Positions 24,140-34,654 of a stretch of 64,000 nucleotides of DNA are shown here, one piece after another. The stretch spans positions 60,252 through 124,251 of the forward strand of contig ARYC01000705.1 of the NCBI GenBank assembly GCA_000711775.1, given 5' to 3'. The notes under the pieces were generated by a model. The model saw only the letters and a program-made list of their open reading frames with translations, did not search any database and had not been told where the DNA came from. The translations under genes were made by a program, and so were the position numbers. Numbering within the stretch: the stretch's first letter is position 1; each line of letters starts with the position of its first letter. The DNA is from Oxytricha trifallax. Its lineage: Eukaryota; Ciliophora; Spirotrichea; Sporadotrichida; Oxytrichidae.

Positions 24140-24310
24140 ACGTACCAATTTAGGAGCTGCTCCTAATTAAGTACGTACTGCTTTAGGAGGTATTTTGTCA
24201 ATATGTGATTAAAATTAGGGTGCTCCTAATTAAGTACTAGCATTAATTAAAGCTCCTAATTAAGTACTAGCATTTTAGGAGCTGCTCCTAATTAAGTACG
24301 TACCAATTTA
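24140..24310. repeat. Palindrome cluster between divergent TBE2 ORFs
   Basis: Repeated units GGAGCTGCTCC, AATTAAGTACGTACC and TTAAGTACTAGC occur in alternating orientation over about 170 bp between the two divergent ORFs. This is a likely promoter or regulatory spacer. The unit sequence differs from TBE1. Confidence 0.6.
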
Positions 24311-24511
24311 AATTTAAAAATATGGAACTATAACAGTAGAAATTGATATCAATCTCTCAAGTTTGAAACAAGTTCTCAAAACCTTCTCCATATCCTGCTA
24401 AGAGGTTGACCTTCTATAGGATGCCCATATTTAATAGTAAGTTTTACAGAGGTATATAATTGAAATCAATAAACTTAAATTTGAATATCATTTCTTAGAT
24501 CTGTAAACAAG

Positions 24512-25267
24512 ATGGAGTCAATGAATGATGCAATGAATAGAGGGCAAGCACAAGAATTGATTCAAAGATTTAGAAGCAAGGAGGATTTGCATCGCTACCT
24601 GATGCAGCAAGGTAATGAACTCATACTAACTAATCTTGATTATGTAGTTGGTTTGTTTCTACCAACGATGGAAGATACTAAAATTTCATTTCTAAGAGCA
24701 ATACTCTGCGAAGAGAAGAAAGCTTTGAAAACTTAAGATGTGAAGTTTGCAGAGATTCCAAACTATCCAGAAATCTCAGTGACTAACTTATATGATGATG
24801 CTATGAATGACCCAGAGGTTTCGCTGTACCTGCCTACTAAGAAGCAGTTGTCAAATAAACTACCTGAAAGAAACTATTTCTTTGGCATACTTGCAACAAT
24901 TAAAGGTGATTACTTGAAAGAAATTATTCAAGAATCTCATAAGAAAAGGTACAGCATCTCTTCAGAAGATAAGGACAAACAAGGGATCAAGATAAGTGAG
25001 AGCTGGCTATCAGAGCTGCAGAAGCACCCTTATATTTCAAGTAAGATTTGTAGCTTAACTCTTTAGAAAAATCTGGAACTGGCATCTTCTTGATGAAGGA
25101 ATAGAGCAAGCTTCACAGAGAGCGAAAGTCGCAGACGAAGTATGAAGTTAGCAAGAGACTTTATTCAAATATTTAGCCGCCAGAGTCAATGAACATAGAT
25201 GCTGGAGCTGGCAGCAAGAGAAGAAAAGAAAGAGAAGCCAGCTCCCTCTAAAGAATTCTAAATGTGA
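24512..25267 (+). pseudogene. TBE2 22-kDa-type ORF, near-intact with one frameshift
   Basis: ATG at 24512; open for about 185 codons including one in-frame TAA (Gln). TBE1 shows the continuation should be GKPGTGKFLMKEH; here the matching EKSGTGIFLMKE lies one base out of frame after 25065. After that the ORF continues to TGA at 25265-25267 only with frame changes. No recognisable domain. The family function in TBE elements is not known. Confidence 0.7.
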
Positions 25268-25276
25268 CTTATATAT

Positions 25277-26125
25277 TCATTAACTTAACTCTAAAACTTA
25301 TTTATATACATTCACTCTCCCTTCTTTCGCACACTTTTAAGCCAATAAATTATCTACTCTCTTCGCTGAGCTTTTAATAAAGTCAACTGTATCAATAGGT
25401 AGGTCATGCATCAAGTGGTAGAGCAGCAGCTTCTTGTAATGGCCTTTTAATATACCCCAGTAGAACTCAATTCCATTAAACTATGGACTGTAAGGTACGT
25501 TGAACACTGGTGTTATTCTAAGTTGTTCATAACTCTTCCTTGTTTCTTTAGTCTTATGAACAGAAAGATTATCAACAAACAGTATTATCTCTTATTCAGG
25601 GTACTTCTCTCCCAGCTGTTCTAAGAACTTTATATACTGCTCTGTCTTAATAGAGCGAGGATGAATAACATAAGTTTCTAAACCAGTATCTTCACTAATT
25701 ACTCCAAGAATTGCCATCGTTTATACCTTGACTTTCTAGTCATATACTTCTATATTACTATGCCTCTTATACCAAGACTTCTAGATGAAAGTGTTGAAGG
25801 TAAACACAGCCTCGTCAGCATGTATAAACTAAATATTATTCTATTAGGCTCTCTGCATTTAATTATAAATATAATTTAAGTTGTTGTTGTAAAATGGCAG
25901 AGTGAAATCAATCACTCTCTTGATACGATTCACACCTTTGTAGGAGATACCATTTCGTTTATAAATGTTAGCAACAGACTATGCAGAGATCTTCAACTCA
26001 GGGAACTGGCGGTGAAACATAATAGCTCGTTGGTCAAGAGAGAAGTGAGCCCAATACTTCAAAGTTTTTTAATTAATAAGATAGTCAATATGCTTCTATT
26101 GAAACTTTGACTTCCTCTGAGGCAT
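25277..26125 (-). CDS. TBE2 transposase, DD34E (IS630/Tc1/mariner superfamily)
   Basis: ATG at 26125, TGA at 25277-25279, 282 residues with no TGA in between; many TAA/TAG codons are read as Gln. N-terminal helix-turn-helix region (RAIMFHRQFPELKISAQS, then GISYKGVNRIKR). Catalytic core: D in FIHADEAVF, D in LFVDNLSVHKT, E in FNGIEFYWG. I count 34 residues between the second D and E, the DD34E spacing typical of Tc1/mariner and TBE/Tec transposases. In Oxytricha the TBE transposases are known to be needed for genome rearrangement; this copy looks able to make protein. I see no upstream in-frame ATG, so it is shorter than the 42-kDa type protein. Confidence 0.9.
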
Positions 26126-26421
26126 TGAATTCAGCTATTATTGCTTTAGTTATACAGCTATAAGGCAGTGGGAGCGAACAGTTGAAGGACTTCTTTTAAG
26201 AGCAGTGCAATTGACTTATAATTAAGTACAGGTTTGACTTATTCACTGTATAAATCACATCCATATCGCAGTTTAAACACTAAATCTATATACTCTTCAT
26301 CATAAATAGACCCCAAAAGCTTGCTATTTTTGTCTCGCATTTAATTAATAACCCCAACCCCTAACAAATTCCCTACAAATCAAAGCACTTATAAACCTCA
26401 TTAAGGGGTTTTGGGGTTTTG

Positions 26422-26424
26422 ATT
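26422..26424. other. ATT target-site duplication, right copy (TBE2)
   Basis: Matches 22374-22376 and immediately follows the terminal GGGGTTTTG. Confidence 0.9.
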
Positions 26425-26745
26425 CATCCTCGCTCTATTAAGAGAGAGAGAGTAGTATACTGAGTTCTTGCATAAGCTAAGAGATAAATACAAAGACTAA
26501 GAGATCATCCTGTTTGTTGATAACCTATCAGTTCATAAGACTAAGGAGTCTAAGAAAGCTTTTGAAGAGTTATACATAACTATTGTATATAACGTTCCCT
26601 ATGGCCAACAGTTTAATAGAAAAAAATTCTATTGAAGTTAAATAAAAACTCATTACAAGAAACTACTGTTGTATAATCTTATGCATGACTTTCCAACCGA
26701 TAAAGTTAATTTGATTTTTGTTAAGAAATTCTAAATGAATTAATC
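26425..26745 (+). pseudogene. TBE3 transposase, C-terminal half, catalytic Glu lost
   Basis: Continues HPRSIKRE and FVDNLSVHKTKESKK, but the site equivalent to FNGIEFYWG reads FNRKKFY followed by TGA in place of Trp. The catalytic Glu is Lys. The copy is dead independently of the TBE2 insertion. Confidence 0.8.
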
Positions 26746-26799
26746 TTTTCTTTCTTTTATTCCAACTGTACCTAGCTAGGACCCATATTTCTTCTATTT

Positions 26800-27555
26800 G
26801 ATCCACCACCAGAATCGATGTTCATTTCATCTGGCTTTAAACATCTTTATAAAGTCTCTTGTTCACTTCATGAATAGTATATGACTTTCTCTCTCTGAAC
26901 CTTCGCATGCTCTTTCATTAGGAATATACCAATTCCAGGTTTTCCTAAAAAGTTTTGATTCAAAGCTTACTAGAGAGGAAAGGATACATCTTTAGCTCAT
27001 CGAACCAAGTCTTGTTTATTAATATGCCTTGGTTCTTTTAATATTCAGGAGAAATAGAGTAGCGTTTCTTGTGAGCTTCTTCTATTATTTCTCTGAGATA
27101 ACTCTCTCTTTATGTTCCAAGAACACCAAAAAGAAACTTCTTTCTGGAAGCTTGTAAGAGAGTTGTTTCTTGGTAGGAGGTAAACTACCAACTCTTCAAA
27201 TTTCATAGCATCCTCGTATAAATAAGTGATATAATTCTCTGGGTAGTTTGGGATCTCTATCAACTTAATCTAAAGGTTTTTTTCTATTCACAGAGTAATG
27301 TCTTTAAGAATGATATTGGTATTTTCATAATTGGTAGATATACATTTTATGTTATACCAAACAGCATCATACCATGTTGAGTGAGGAATCGATAGAGATC
27401 TTCTTTGCTCCTGAATCTTGTTTCATTTCTTGAGCCTCAACCCTTTTAATTGCAACACTCAGAGATTCAATCTTTTTTCCTTCAAAAATTATAGTCTTCA
27501 AGATCTTATTATTTAAAAACTTACTATTAAAAATAAGCATCTTAAAGGAGGACAA
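26800..27555 (-). pseudogene. TBE3 22-kDa-type ORF, decayed
   Basis: Start-like MSSFKMLIFNSK at 27555, then IESLSVAIKRVEAQEM matching TBE1. Later IEIPNYPENYITYLYEDAM (about 27260) matches NYPEISVTNLYDDAM of TBE2. Frameshifts between the two blocks and further on. Confidence 0.65.
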
Positions 27556-27770
27556 CCTAGTAAAGATACGTTGAGAAAGTTGACAGAAGCTGTAACAAAC
27601 TTAAGAAATTAATCTTATTTTCAATTTAGTTCCATTAAATTATTATTAAATTTGTTTAAATTTAATTAGAACTGGTACTAAATCCTTTTAATTTTAACTG
27701 GTACCAAAACTTAATTAGTACCTAATCTTAATAGAAAATTCTAATGTGGTTAAAAAATGTTAATGTTAAC

Positions 27771-28058
27771 AATATCAACCTTATCTTTTCTAGTTTGATC
27801 CCAAAATCAAAATTATTAAGTTATAATATTTTTTAATTTTTGCTTATATAAACCCAACCACGTATGATATTGTACATATAATAATATAAGTTCTAAAAAA
27901 GAAATATTTAATGTATTTTATTAATTTTGGATCAATAATTATAATAAGCAAATAAATGTTGACGAAACTAGTTCAATTAGCTGTTTTTCCGATTTAAAAA
28001 TAGAATTAATAATATGTTTTAAAAATAATTGGAAATTAATAAAAATAAAATTTAATAC
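27771..28058. other. AT-rich spacer between TBE3 and the Merlin element
   Basis: No coding signal or repeat seen. Confidence 0.4.
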
Positions 28059-28066
28059 ATTTAAGC
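28059..28066. other. 8-bp target-site duplication ATTTAAGC, left copy
   Basis: Identical octamer at 29673-29680 on the other side of the Merlin element. Confidence 0.9.
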
Positions 28067-29672
28067 GGGGGGGGGGTCTAAATCGGTGGCAGAAATTTTT
28101 TGAAATCCTAAGTCGGTGGCAAAATTTTTTCAAAATCCTAAGTCGGTGGCAGACATAAAAAAAATTTTTTTTTTCAAAATCCTATGTTGGTGGCAAAAAA
28201 TAAAATATGATTATTTTACCAAAAACTCATAAATTGATGCTTAATATAAAATAAAGTTTTCAATCAAAGAATTGTTAATTAATTACTAACTAGTTAAATA
28301 TCTCAGATAAAGATTCATTTGCCTTTTATTAATTGATTTTTATTTGTCTTCTCCATAATGCTTCCATTAGATAATCATGCAAATTTTCATCACTTACCGT
28401 ACTATAAATATTTTTAATATATCTTTTGAGTTAAAACCATAAGCTTTCAATTTAATTAGTTCCTCTAAAATTTCTAGGTCTTACATATGCATTGCTATTC
28501 TCACTATCATCTTGCATTTCAACATCTTAAAATTTATTTTCTTCATTTTCATCATCTTCATCATCATCTTCATCATCATCGTCATCATCATCTTCATCAT
28601 CATCGTCATCATTATCTTCTTCTTATTATAAATTAAATAAATTTTATTTTAGTTCTTCATGAACATATCTTTTATTGTATAATCCTGCTTATGAAAACTG
28701 CATATTTATATATGAACTAAATCCATCATGATGTATAGTAGATCCTACTTAAGAATATTAGTGTATTAGTGCCCATAAAGTATCTCTAGTTCTGTCTTTA
28801 ACAATGAAAACTTGCTTCTTAGAATTTCTTTCTATCATACCGAATACCCAAATTTGCCTTTCAACTCTCATATTTCCTACATAATTTCTAATTTAGCCTT
28901 CATCATGCAAGAATTTTCCATGAGTAAATAAACTTTCATCTACTTCAATATCACCATTAAGTATTTCATTTTCATCTTAGATGTGAAAAATCTCCATATA
29001 CTTAGCTATCTTTTTTCTAACATCTTAGAATATATTCTTGATTAATTTCTGATTTAATTTGTAATTGCACATATTTAAATTGTACTTTGTTTGGGAAGAA
29101 CTGTATCCCATTGCAAAATAGTGAAACACCAATAAATACCATGCTGATATTGGTTGTTGATGCTTGCGAAACATAAATAGTGATTAAATTGATTTTTTCC
29201 TCCTGCATGGTCGTTTACATTAGTATTCAACTTCATCTGGTGCATCTTTTCTTTTGGTTATCATCATATACTATCTGAATACTTAACATTTTACGTCATT
29301 TTCGAAAATTCCAGTTTCTTATAGATCTGCTATTACTTTTTATATATCTTTGATAAAACTCATTACATCCATTATTATTAAGATGTTTTTACAATATCTG
29401 AATGTCTTTTTTGCCTTTACATTTCTATATCTATTATATGAAAATAATAATATAAATTTTAAAATAAATTTTTAGATACAACAATTTAAATATTTATTTT
29501 TTTTATTGAAAACTTTTTTTTATATTAAACATCAATTAATGAGTTTTTGGTAAAATAATCATATTTTATTTTTTGCCACCGACATAGGATTTTGAAAAAA
29601 AAAATTTTTTTTATGTCTGCCACCGACATAGGATTTTGAAAAAATTTCTGCCACCGACTTAGACCCCCCCCC
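28067..29672. mobile_element. Merlin-type DNA transposon, complete, 1606 bp
   Basis: Ends are inverted repeats of about 175-180 bp that start with a G-run then TCTAAATCGGTGGCAGAAA (left), mirrored as ...CCACCGACTTAGA then a C-run (right). Each arm holds three or four sub-repeats of the unit 'AATCCTAAGTCGGTGGCA'. An 8-bp direct repeat ATTTAAGC flanks the element exactly (28059-28066 and 29673-29680). Merlin/IS1016 elements make 8-9-bp duplications, so this fits. The interior is one minus-strand transposase gene. Target duplication and repeats are intact. Confidence 0.9.
28260..29372 (-). CDS. Merlin/IS1595-type DDE transposase (ISXO2-like domain)
   Basis: ATG at 29372, TGA at 28260-28262, 370 residues with no TGA in the frame; many TAA/TAG codons are read as Gln. 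N-terminal Cys-containing region (FENDVKCQVFRQY, then YQCKRPCRRKKS), as in the DNA-binding part of IS1595 proteins. Core: IEVDESLFTHGKF (Asp 1), RQIWVFGMIERNSKK, GSTIHHDGFSSY (Asp 2), an Asp/Glu tract coded by a CATCATCTT-type run (about 28545-28625), then ESLWFQLKRYIKN and HDYLMEALWRR (catalytic Glu). These are the hallmark motifs of the ISXO2-like family. Element and gene look intact and potentially active. Confidence 0.88.
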
Positions 29673-29680
29673 ATTTAAGC
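29673..29680. other. 8-bp target-site duplication ATTTAAGC, right copy
   Basis: Directly abuts the terminal C-run of the Merlin element. Confidence 0.9.
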
Positions 29681-30689
29681 TATTACTATGAATTATTTCT
29701 TGCATTAGTTTATAAATATTGAAAATTTTTTATTTTAATTTATTTATAAATATCGATTTTAAGAAATTATCTAATTAAGTGAAGCAAATATGTTTCATTT
29801 ATAGTGAAATTGAAATCCTTTGATTTTTGAATTAAAAATAAATAAATATTAGATAAAAATAATTCTTTTATATATTACATTCTTATAAAATCAATATAAT
29901 TTATTACTATTTAATTATTTATTACACTAGTAACACCCCGAGAAAGCAGCCTATCTAAAATATGTCTAAAGTTAATAAAAACGTTAATGCAAGTTTCATA
30001 ATTCGAATATTAATTTAATAAATAAATATAACTAAAATTATATATTAAGTTTGTCAAAAATGGTGGAGAAAAGAAACAATTCTTAATAGCTGTTAATTAT
30101 GAGTTCTAATATTGTGATATTTATAATAGTTAATTATTTGTAATAATTGAATGAGTATATTAATTCAAAATTTGTGATAGGAATATTTTTTATCCATTTT
30201 ATTTCTAATTTATAATAATAAAATTATCCTCGCTTAAAATCAACGCCCTTAAAGAAAGTTAAATATAGTCACTATCTCAAAATATTATACTAATTAATTA
30301 GATGTTTTTTATTTTATTAAAAAATGATTAAAGAATGTTTAATTATATGCACAAATATTATATTTATTTCAGCTATAATAAGTCTAGTATATAAGAGATA
30401 CTAAAAGTTTGAGAAAATAAAGCTATTCAGGCTTGGCTATTCAAGAAAATATTTATTTTATTTTAATTAATTGTTATAATTTTTAAATATGGATATAAAC
30501 AAGCCAAACTAGGAAAAATAATTAAGCCAAAAACTAATAGCTAGAAGTTTTTTTTCTCCAAATTTGTATATAATTCAGTTTAAAATGACTAAAAGATTAT
30601 TATTTTATAAATATACTTAAGTTTTTGTAACACTCCCAGAGATTCAAAAATTATTAGATTAATTATACCTTATTTATATAATTATTTTT
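29681..30689. other. AT-rich non-genic DNA
   Basis: No frame or repeat that I can support. Confidence 0.5.
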
Positions 30690-31176
30690 GGGGGGTAAGT
30701 TTCCTGCGCTTTTTTTATTTATATGTAAACTTAATAAATTTTACATAAATAACAAGATTTAAGATTCTTATGACTCATTAATATTAAGAGGATACTTATA
30801 CATCATTTAAATAGTTCAAGAAAATATAGTCTAATATTATAAGGCATGTAAAAAACAAGATAAATTAAATCAGTATTTTATTAACAATTGGACACAAAAT
30901 TTTTAATTACTATGAATACAGAGAGGAGAATATAATGGTTAAGATACAGAAACAAACAAATATCAGATGAATTATGTCAGAGTTGTTGGAATCTGAAGAG
31001 AGATATTGAATAATTGATTAATAAATTAAGTATAGTTTTAACAATGAAATTAGTTCGGAAGTTGGTTGATAGTGGTTATAAAAAAAATTTTAATAAATTT
31101 TTTTTTTAAAAAAAAGTTCAGGAAATTTCCCTAAAATTTTTTTTTATCATAAACCGGTGCAGGAAACTTTTCCCCC
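30690..31176. mobile_element. G-tipped MITE-like element, copy 3
   Basis: The left tip GGGGGGTAAGTTTCCTG (about 30690) is mirrored at the right as CAGGAAACTTTTCCCCCC (about 31160-31177). TTATTTT occurs just outside both ends, a possible imperfect target duplication. Same tip as copy 1 (GGGGAAGTTTCCTG). Non-coding. Confidence 0.6.
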
Positions 31177-32830
31177 CTTATTTTGTTTTAATTTTAAATA
31201 AAATATTTATAATTAGAGATTCTTTTTAATCAAGAGAAATAAAAATAAGGCCGCATGAATCATAATAGTATTAGATTTGCAACAATAATAATTATCAAAT
31301 AATAAAATTTATTAATTAATAATTAGATTTATTATTATTATAAAATTGAATAAATTAAATTGAATAAATTAAATTGAGATTATATACTGATATATATATA
31401 TATATATATATTCAATTAAGTGTTTATAATGAACAATGACTTTATTTAAGATTCAAAACTAAATTCTATAAAAAATAGTTAATTTTTGAATTGCAATAAT
31501 AAAATTAATTCAAATTACTCACAATCGCTATTAATTAATAATGGTTTGAAAAGTGATGAATTGTAAAAATAGTAATCTCATCAGTAAAAGCTAATTAATT
31601 ATGCTTTTTATCTATAAAAATTGATACAAAATAATTCCATCAAAAAGCAATTATGAAAAAAATATTTATTTATTTAATTAGCTTATATAGGGAAAGAATA
31701 ATAGATATAACAGTCTACCATTAATAAGTGATTTATCAACCTACTAAAGAACTAATGATTAAAAATAATAAGATGTTTTGGGAAAATAGAATATAAAGGG
31801 ATGCACGTATATCCCTATCTTTTATTTTTATTTTTTGTTAAAATAGAAATATTTACAGGAAAAAAAAGATTACCTTTTCCAATCGCTTCCAATTTTTATT
31901 TTTAAAAGAATAAAATACAACTAGTTTTTCGTTTTTGTTTTAATTTTATTAAAAAAATGAATATTCAAAAGACTTAAAGTTTCAAAAATAATCTATTGAT
32001 CATTATTATTTATTCTATTAAGCTTTGGGAAATATACTTATATTTTTTCACTAACTTTATATAAAATTTTGTTTATTTAATAAATATTTGAAATCCAGAG
32101 ATTAATCCCAACTCTAAAATGACTTAAACAAAACTTCCAATCATTAAATTTTACCAGATGTTTAAATATATTTTAAATATTTATTGATAATTTAATTGGC
32201 GATGTAACGTGCATAAACGATAAAATTATAAAAATTATTAAAGATAGTAAGTAAAATCGATAAATTTAAAATAAAATAAATCAACGTGGACAAACCATTA
32301 AAAGTTTTATTATTTAATACTCAGTTTTTTTATTTTTATAAAAGAATTAACTAGCTTGCTTTAATATCAACACAACAATAATAATTTTAAGTAATTGGTA
32401 AATTAAGCAATTAAATAGCAATTTATAAATAATTTTTAATATCATCAAATTATAATTTATTTTACTAGATCAATATTATAAAATAGTCAAATAATTCTTA
32501 GTTTAATAAATAAATTTCAATTCTTTTGATTTAATAGTCAAAATTTAAAGTGTATTCTATTTTTTTAAAAATCATAAAGTATGTATTTATAATATTAACA
32601 TATTGCTATTATCAAATTAAATTTTTAATATTTCTATTAAGGATGAAAATAATTATGTAATATATAATTGATTTGTTATTATAACAACTTGATTCAACTT
32701 TATAAAAAAAATAATAATATTTTATATAAATTATAATTAAAAACAATGCTCCAATTGCTAGATTCACAAAACTAGCTAACATTCTTATAATTATTTTATT
32801 TAATTTTTAATTGAAAACTTTTTTTATAAA
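31177..32830. other. AT-rich non-genic DNA with a (TA)n tract
   Basis: A (TA) run of about 22 bp lies near 31390-31411. No convincing coding segment. Confidence 0.45.
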
Positions 32831-32837
32831 GAAAATA

Positions 32838-34400
32838 TGCTGATCAGAAACGGCAAAGTTAATACATAGATGAGATTTCCCTTAATTCTGAAAAACTTGA
32901 GTCAGCTTCATTTAGCAATCCTCTACAAAAAAAAGGTTTTTTTTATATAATGTTTTAAATATTAAAACAAATGATTTTAATGATCATAAACTATTTAAAT
33001 ATGGATTTTTTTAAATTACAATAAATGAAGAAGAATATTATAAATAACACTAAATAGTAATACTATTTAGACTCATCCTCTCCAGGATCTACCTTATCTT
33101 AAGAGAAAGTTTGTGATTCTCTTCTCTATATGACAAAGAAGAAGTATTGCAGTACTTTGATTTTATTAACAATATTATATTAAAATCAAAAATTATGAGA
33201 TAAATATCACTAATTTATATTTATTTATAATTGCACTATTTCAAATATTATCAAGATTAAAAACTTGATTAATTATTAACTTTTTTTTAAAAAAAAGTGA
33301 TAATTTCTTTAGATTATATACTATTATTGAGTTTATTGCAATAATAAGAAATTGAGAAAATATAATTTTAAAGGAAATAATTTTAAATTTAATAATTTAA
33401 TAATGACAAGACTGTTTAATAATTGTTTTATAATTCATTTTATTATTAATATTATAATTTTGCATTAATATTGATAAATTTAACGGTTTTTGGTTTAATG
33501 AATTAAAAAAGTTTTAACATAAATTGATTGCAATATTTAATTCAATTCACATGATATAATAAAAATTTTTGAATTAATTGTATTTTAGCTAGTATTTTAC
33601 TTCACGATCCTTTTATAGTATTTTTTTTTAATTTAATTAAAATTCATTTTAATATGCTATTTTTTGTGCCAATTAACTAATTAGATAATTATTTTGAATA
33701 TGTTTTCTATATACTAATAAATCTGTTAGTTTTAAAATATGTTTAATGCAGAAAATGCTAGCAAAATCTTAAACCACTTAAAAATAACAAGATTTAAGAA
33801 AAGTGATTTATTTATTTGTGCATTATATATATATATATATATAGAGAATTTAAATATTATAATCGCTTATATATTAAAAATATTAATTTAAAGTACTCTT
33901 CTTGCTTTGATTTCTCAGATTTTTATAATTCCAGATAGTATAATCAAATTTTTACTCATTTTACATAAGTAATACTTTTATTCCTTTTTGTGTGTTTTAG
34001 TATGATATTCAATCAGATGGTATGGAACTTAAAGTAAATTCGTTAAAATTAAATAAAATATTTATTAATTTATGAATTGATATTAAAGATAAATTATAAT
34101 TAATATGGTCTAAAAGATATAAAAATTCATATATTATATAAAAATAGAATAAATTAAAAAAATTAAAAATGTTAATATCTATTAAGTTATGACATTAAAA
34201 TTTACTACATAAATGCAAAAAGTGAGAGTAAATTACTATTTGCATTAATTTATAATTCAATTTCTTAAAGAATTTTAGTTTTATAAGTTTTTATTGTGAA
34301 TAGATTTGAATACTTAATTATTAATATATTTTTAAAATAGAAACATTTCTATATTATTCTTCCTACTTAATCAACTCGAGAAGTTTTAACCTTTTCTTAT
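32838..34400 (+). CDS. Gene G: scattered MDS-like coding segments, unknown protein
   Basis: Islands of less AT-rich, TGA-free sequence in one orientation: about 32838-32945 (DQKRQSQYIDEISLNSEKLE), 33062-33165 (DSSSPGSTLSQEKVCDS), 33742-33812 (MFNAENASKILNHLK), 33995-34060 (YDIQSDGMELKVNSLKL) and perhaps 34345-34400. They look like MDSs separated by AT-rich IESs. I could not assign pointers. They may belong to one gene, possibly the same as gene H. Confidence 0.35.
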
Positions 34401-34654
34401 TTTAATAAAAAACAGCTTAAATTAATAATAACTCTATTATTTAACTAGCCATTTAATAAGTTTATTTTTTAAAAAAAATTCATTATAAATGAGTATTTAT
34501 TGACAATATTTATTCTATGATTATAATTGTAAGTTCGTTATTTCAATTCTATATTTAATTTTATATAATGGAATTAGTTTAAGTTATTTTAATTAATTTA
34601 AACTATAAAATATTTACTTTTTTTAATTCATTTGCTATAATAAAAGTAAATCAG

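Larger units (their letters stand above)
22377..26421. mobile_element. TBE transposon 2, full length (4045 bp), nested in TBE3
   Basis: Both ends carry the inverted repeat starting CAAAACCCCAAAACCCC. The repeat extends about 77 bp with only a few mismatches, and the element is flanked by ATT duplications. Internal order: kinase/zinc-finger ORF (minus), palindrome-rich spacer, 22-kDa-type ORF (plus), transposase (minus). This is the published TBE plan. Near-identical ends and an intact transposase suggest it is the youngest copy here. Confidence 0.95.
26425..27770. mobile_element. TBE transposon 3, right part, truncated
   Basis: Continues the transposase on the plus strand (26425-26745), then a minus-strand 22-kDa-type ORF (27555-26800) and a piece of the GGTACC-type spacer (about 27670-27730). 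Homology ends near 27770. The kinase ORF and the second terminal repeat are missing. Confidence 0.7.
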
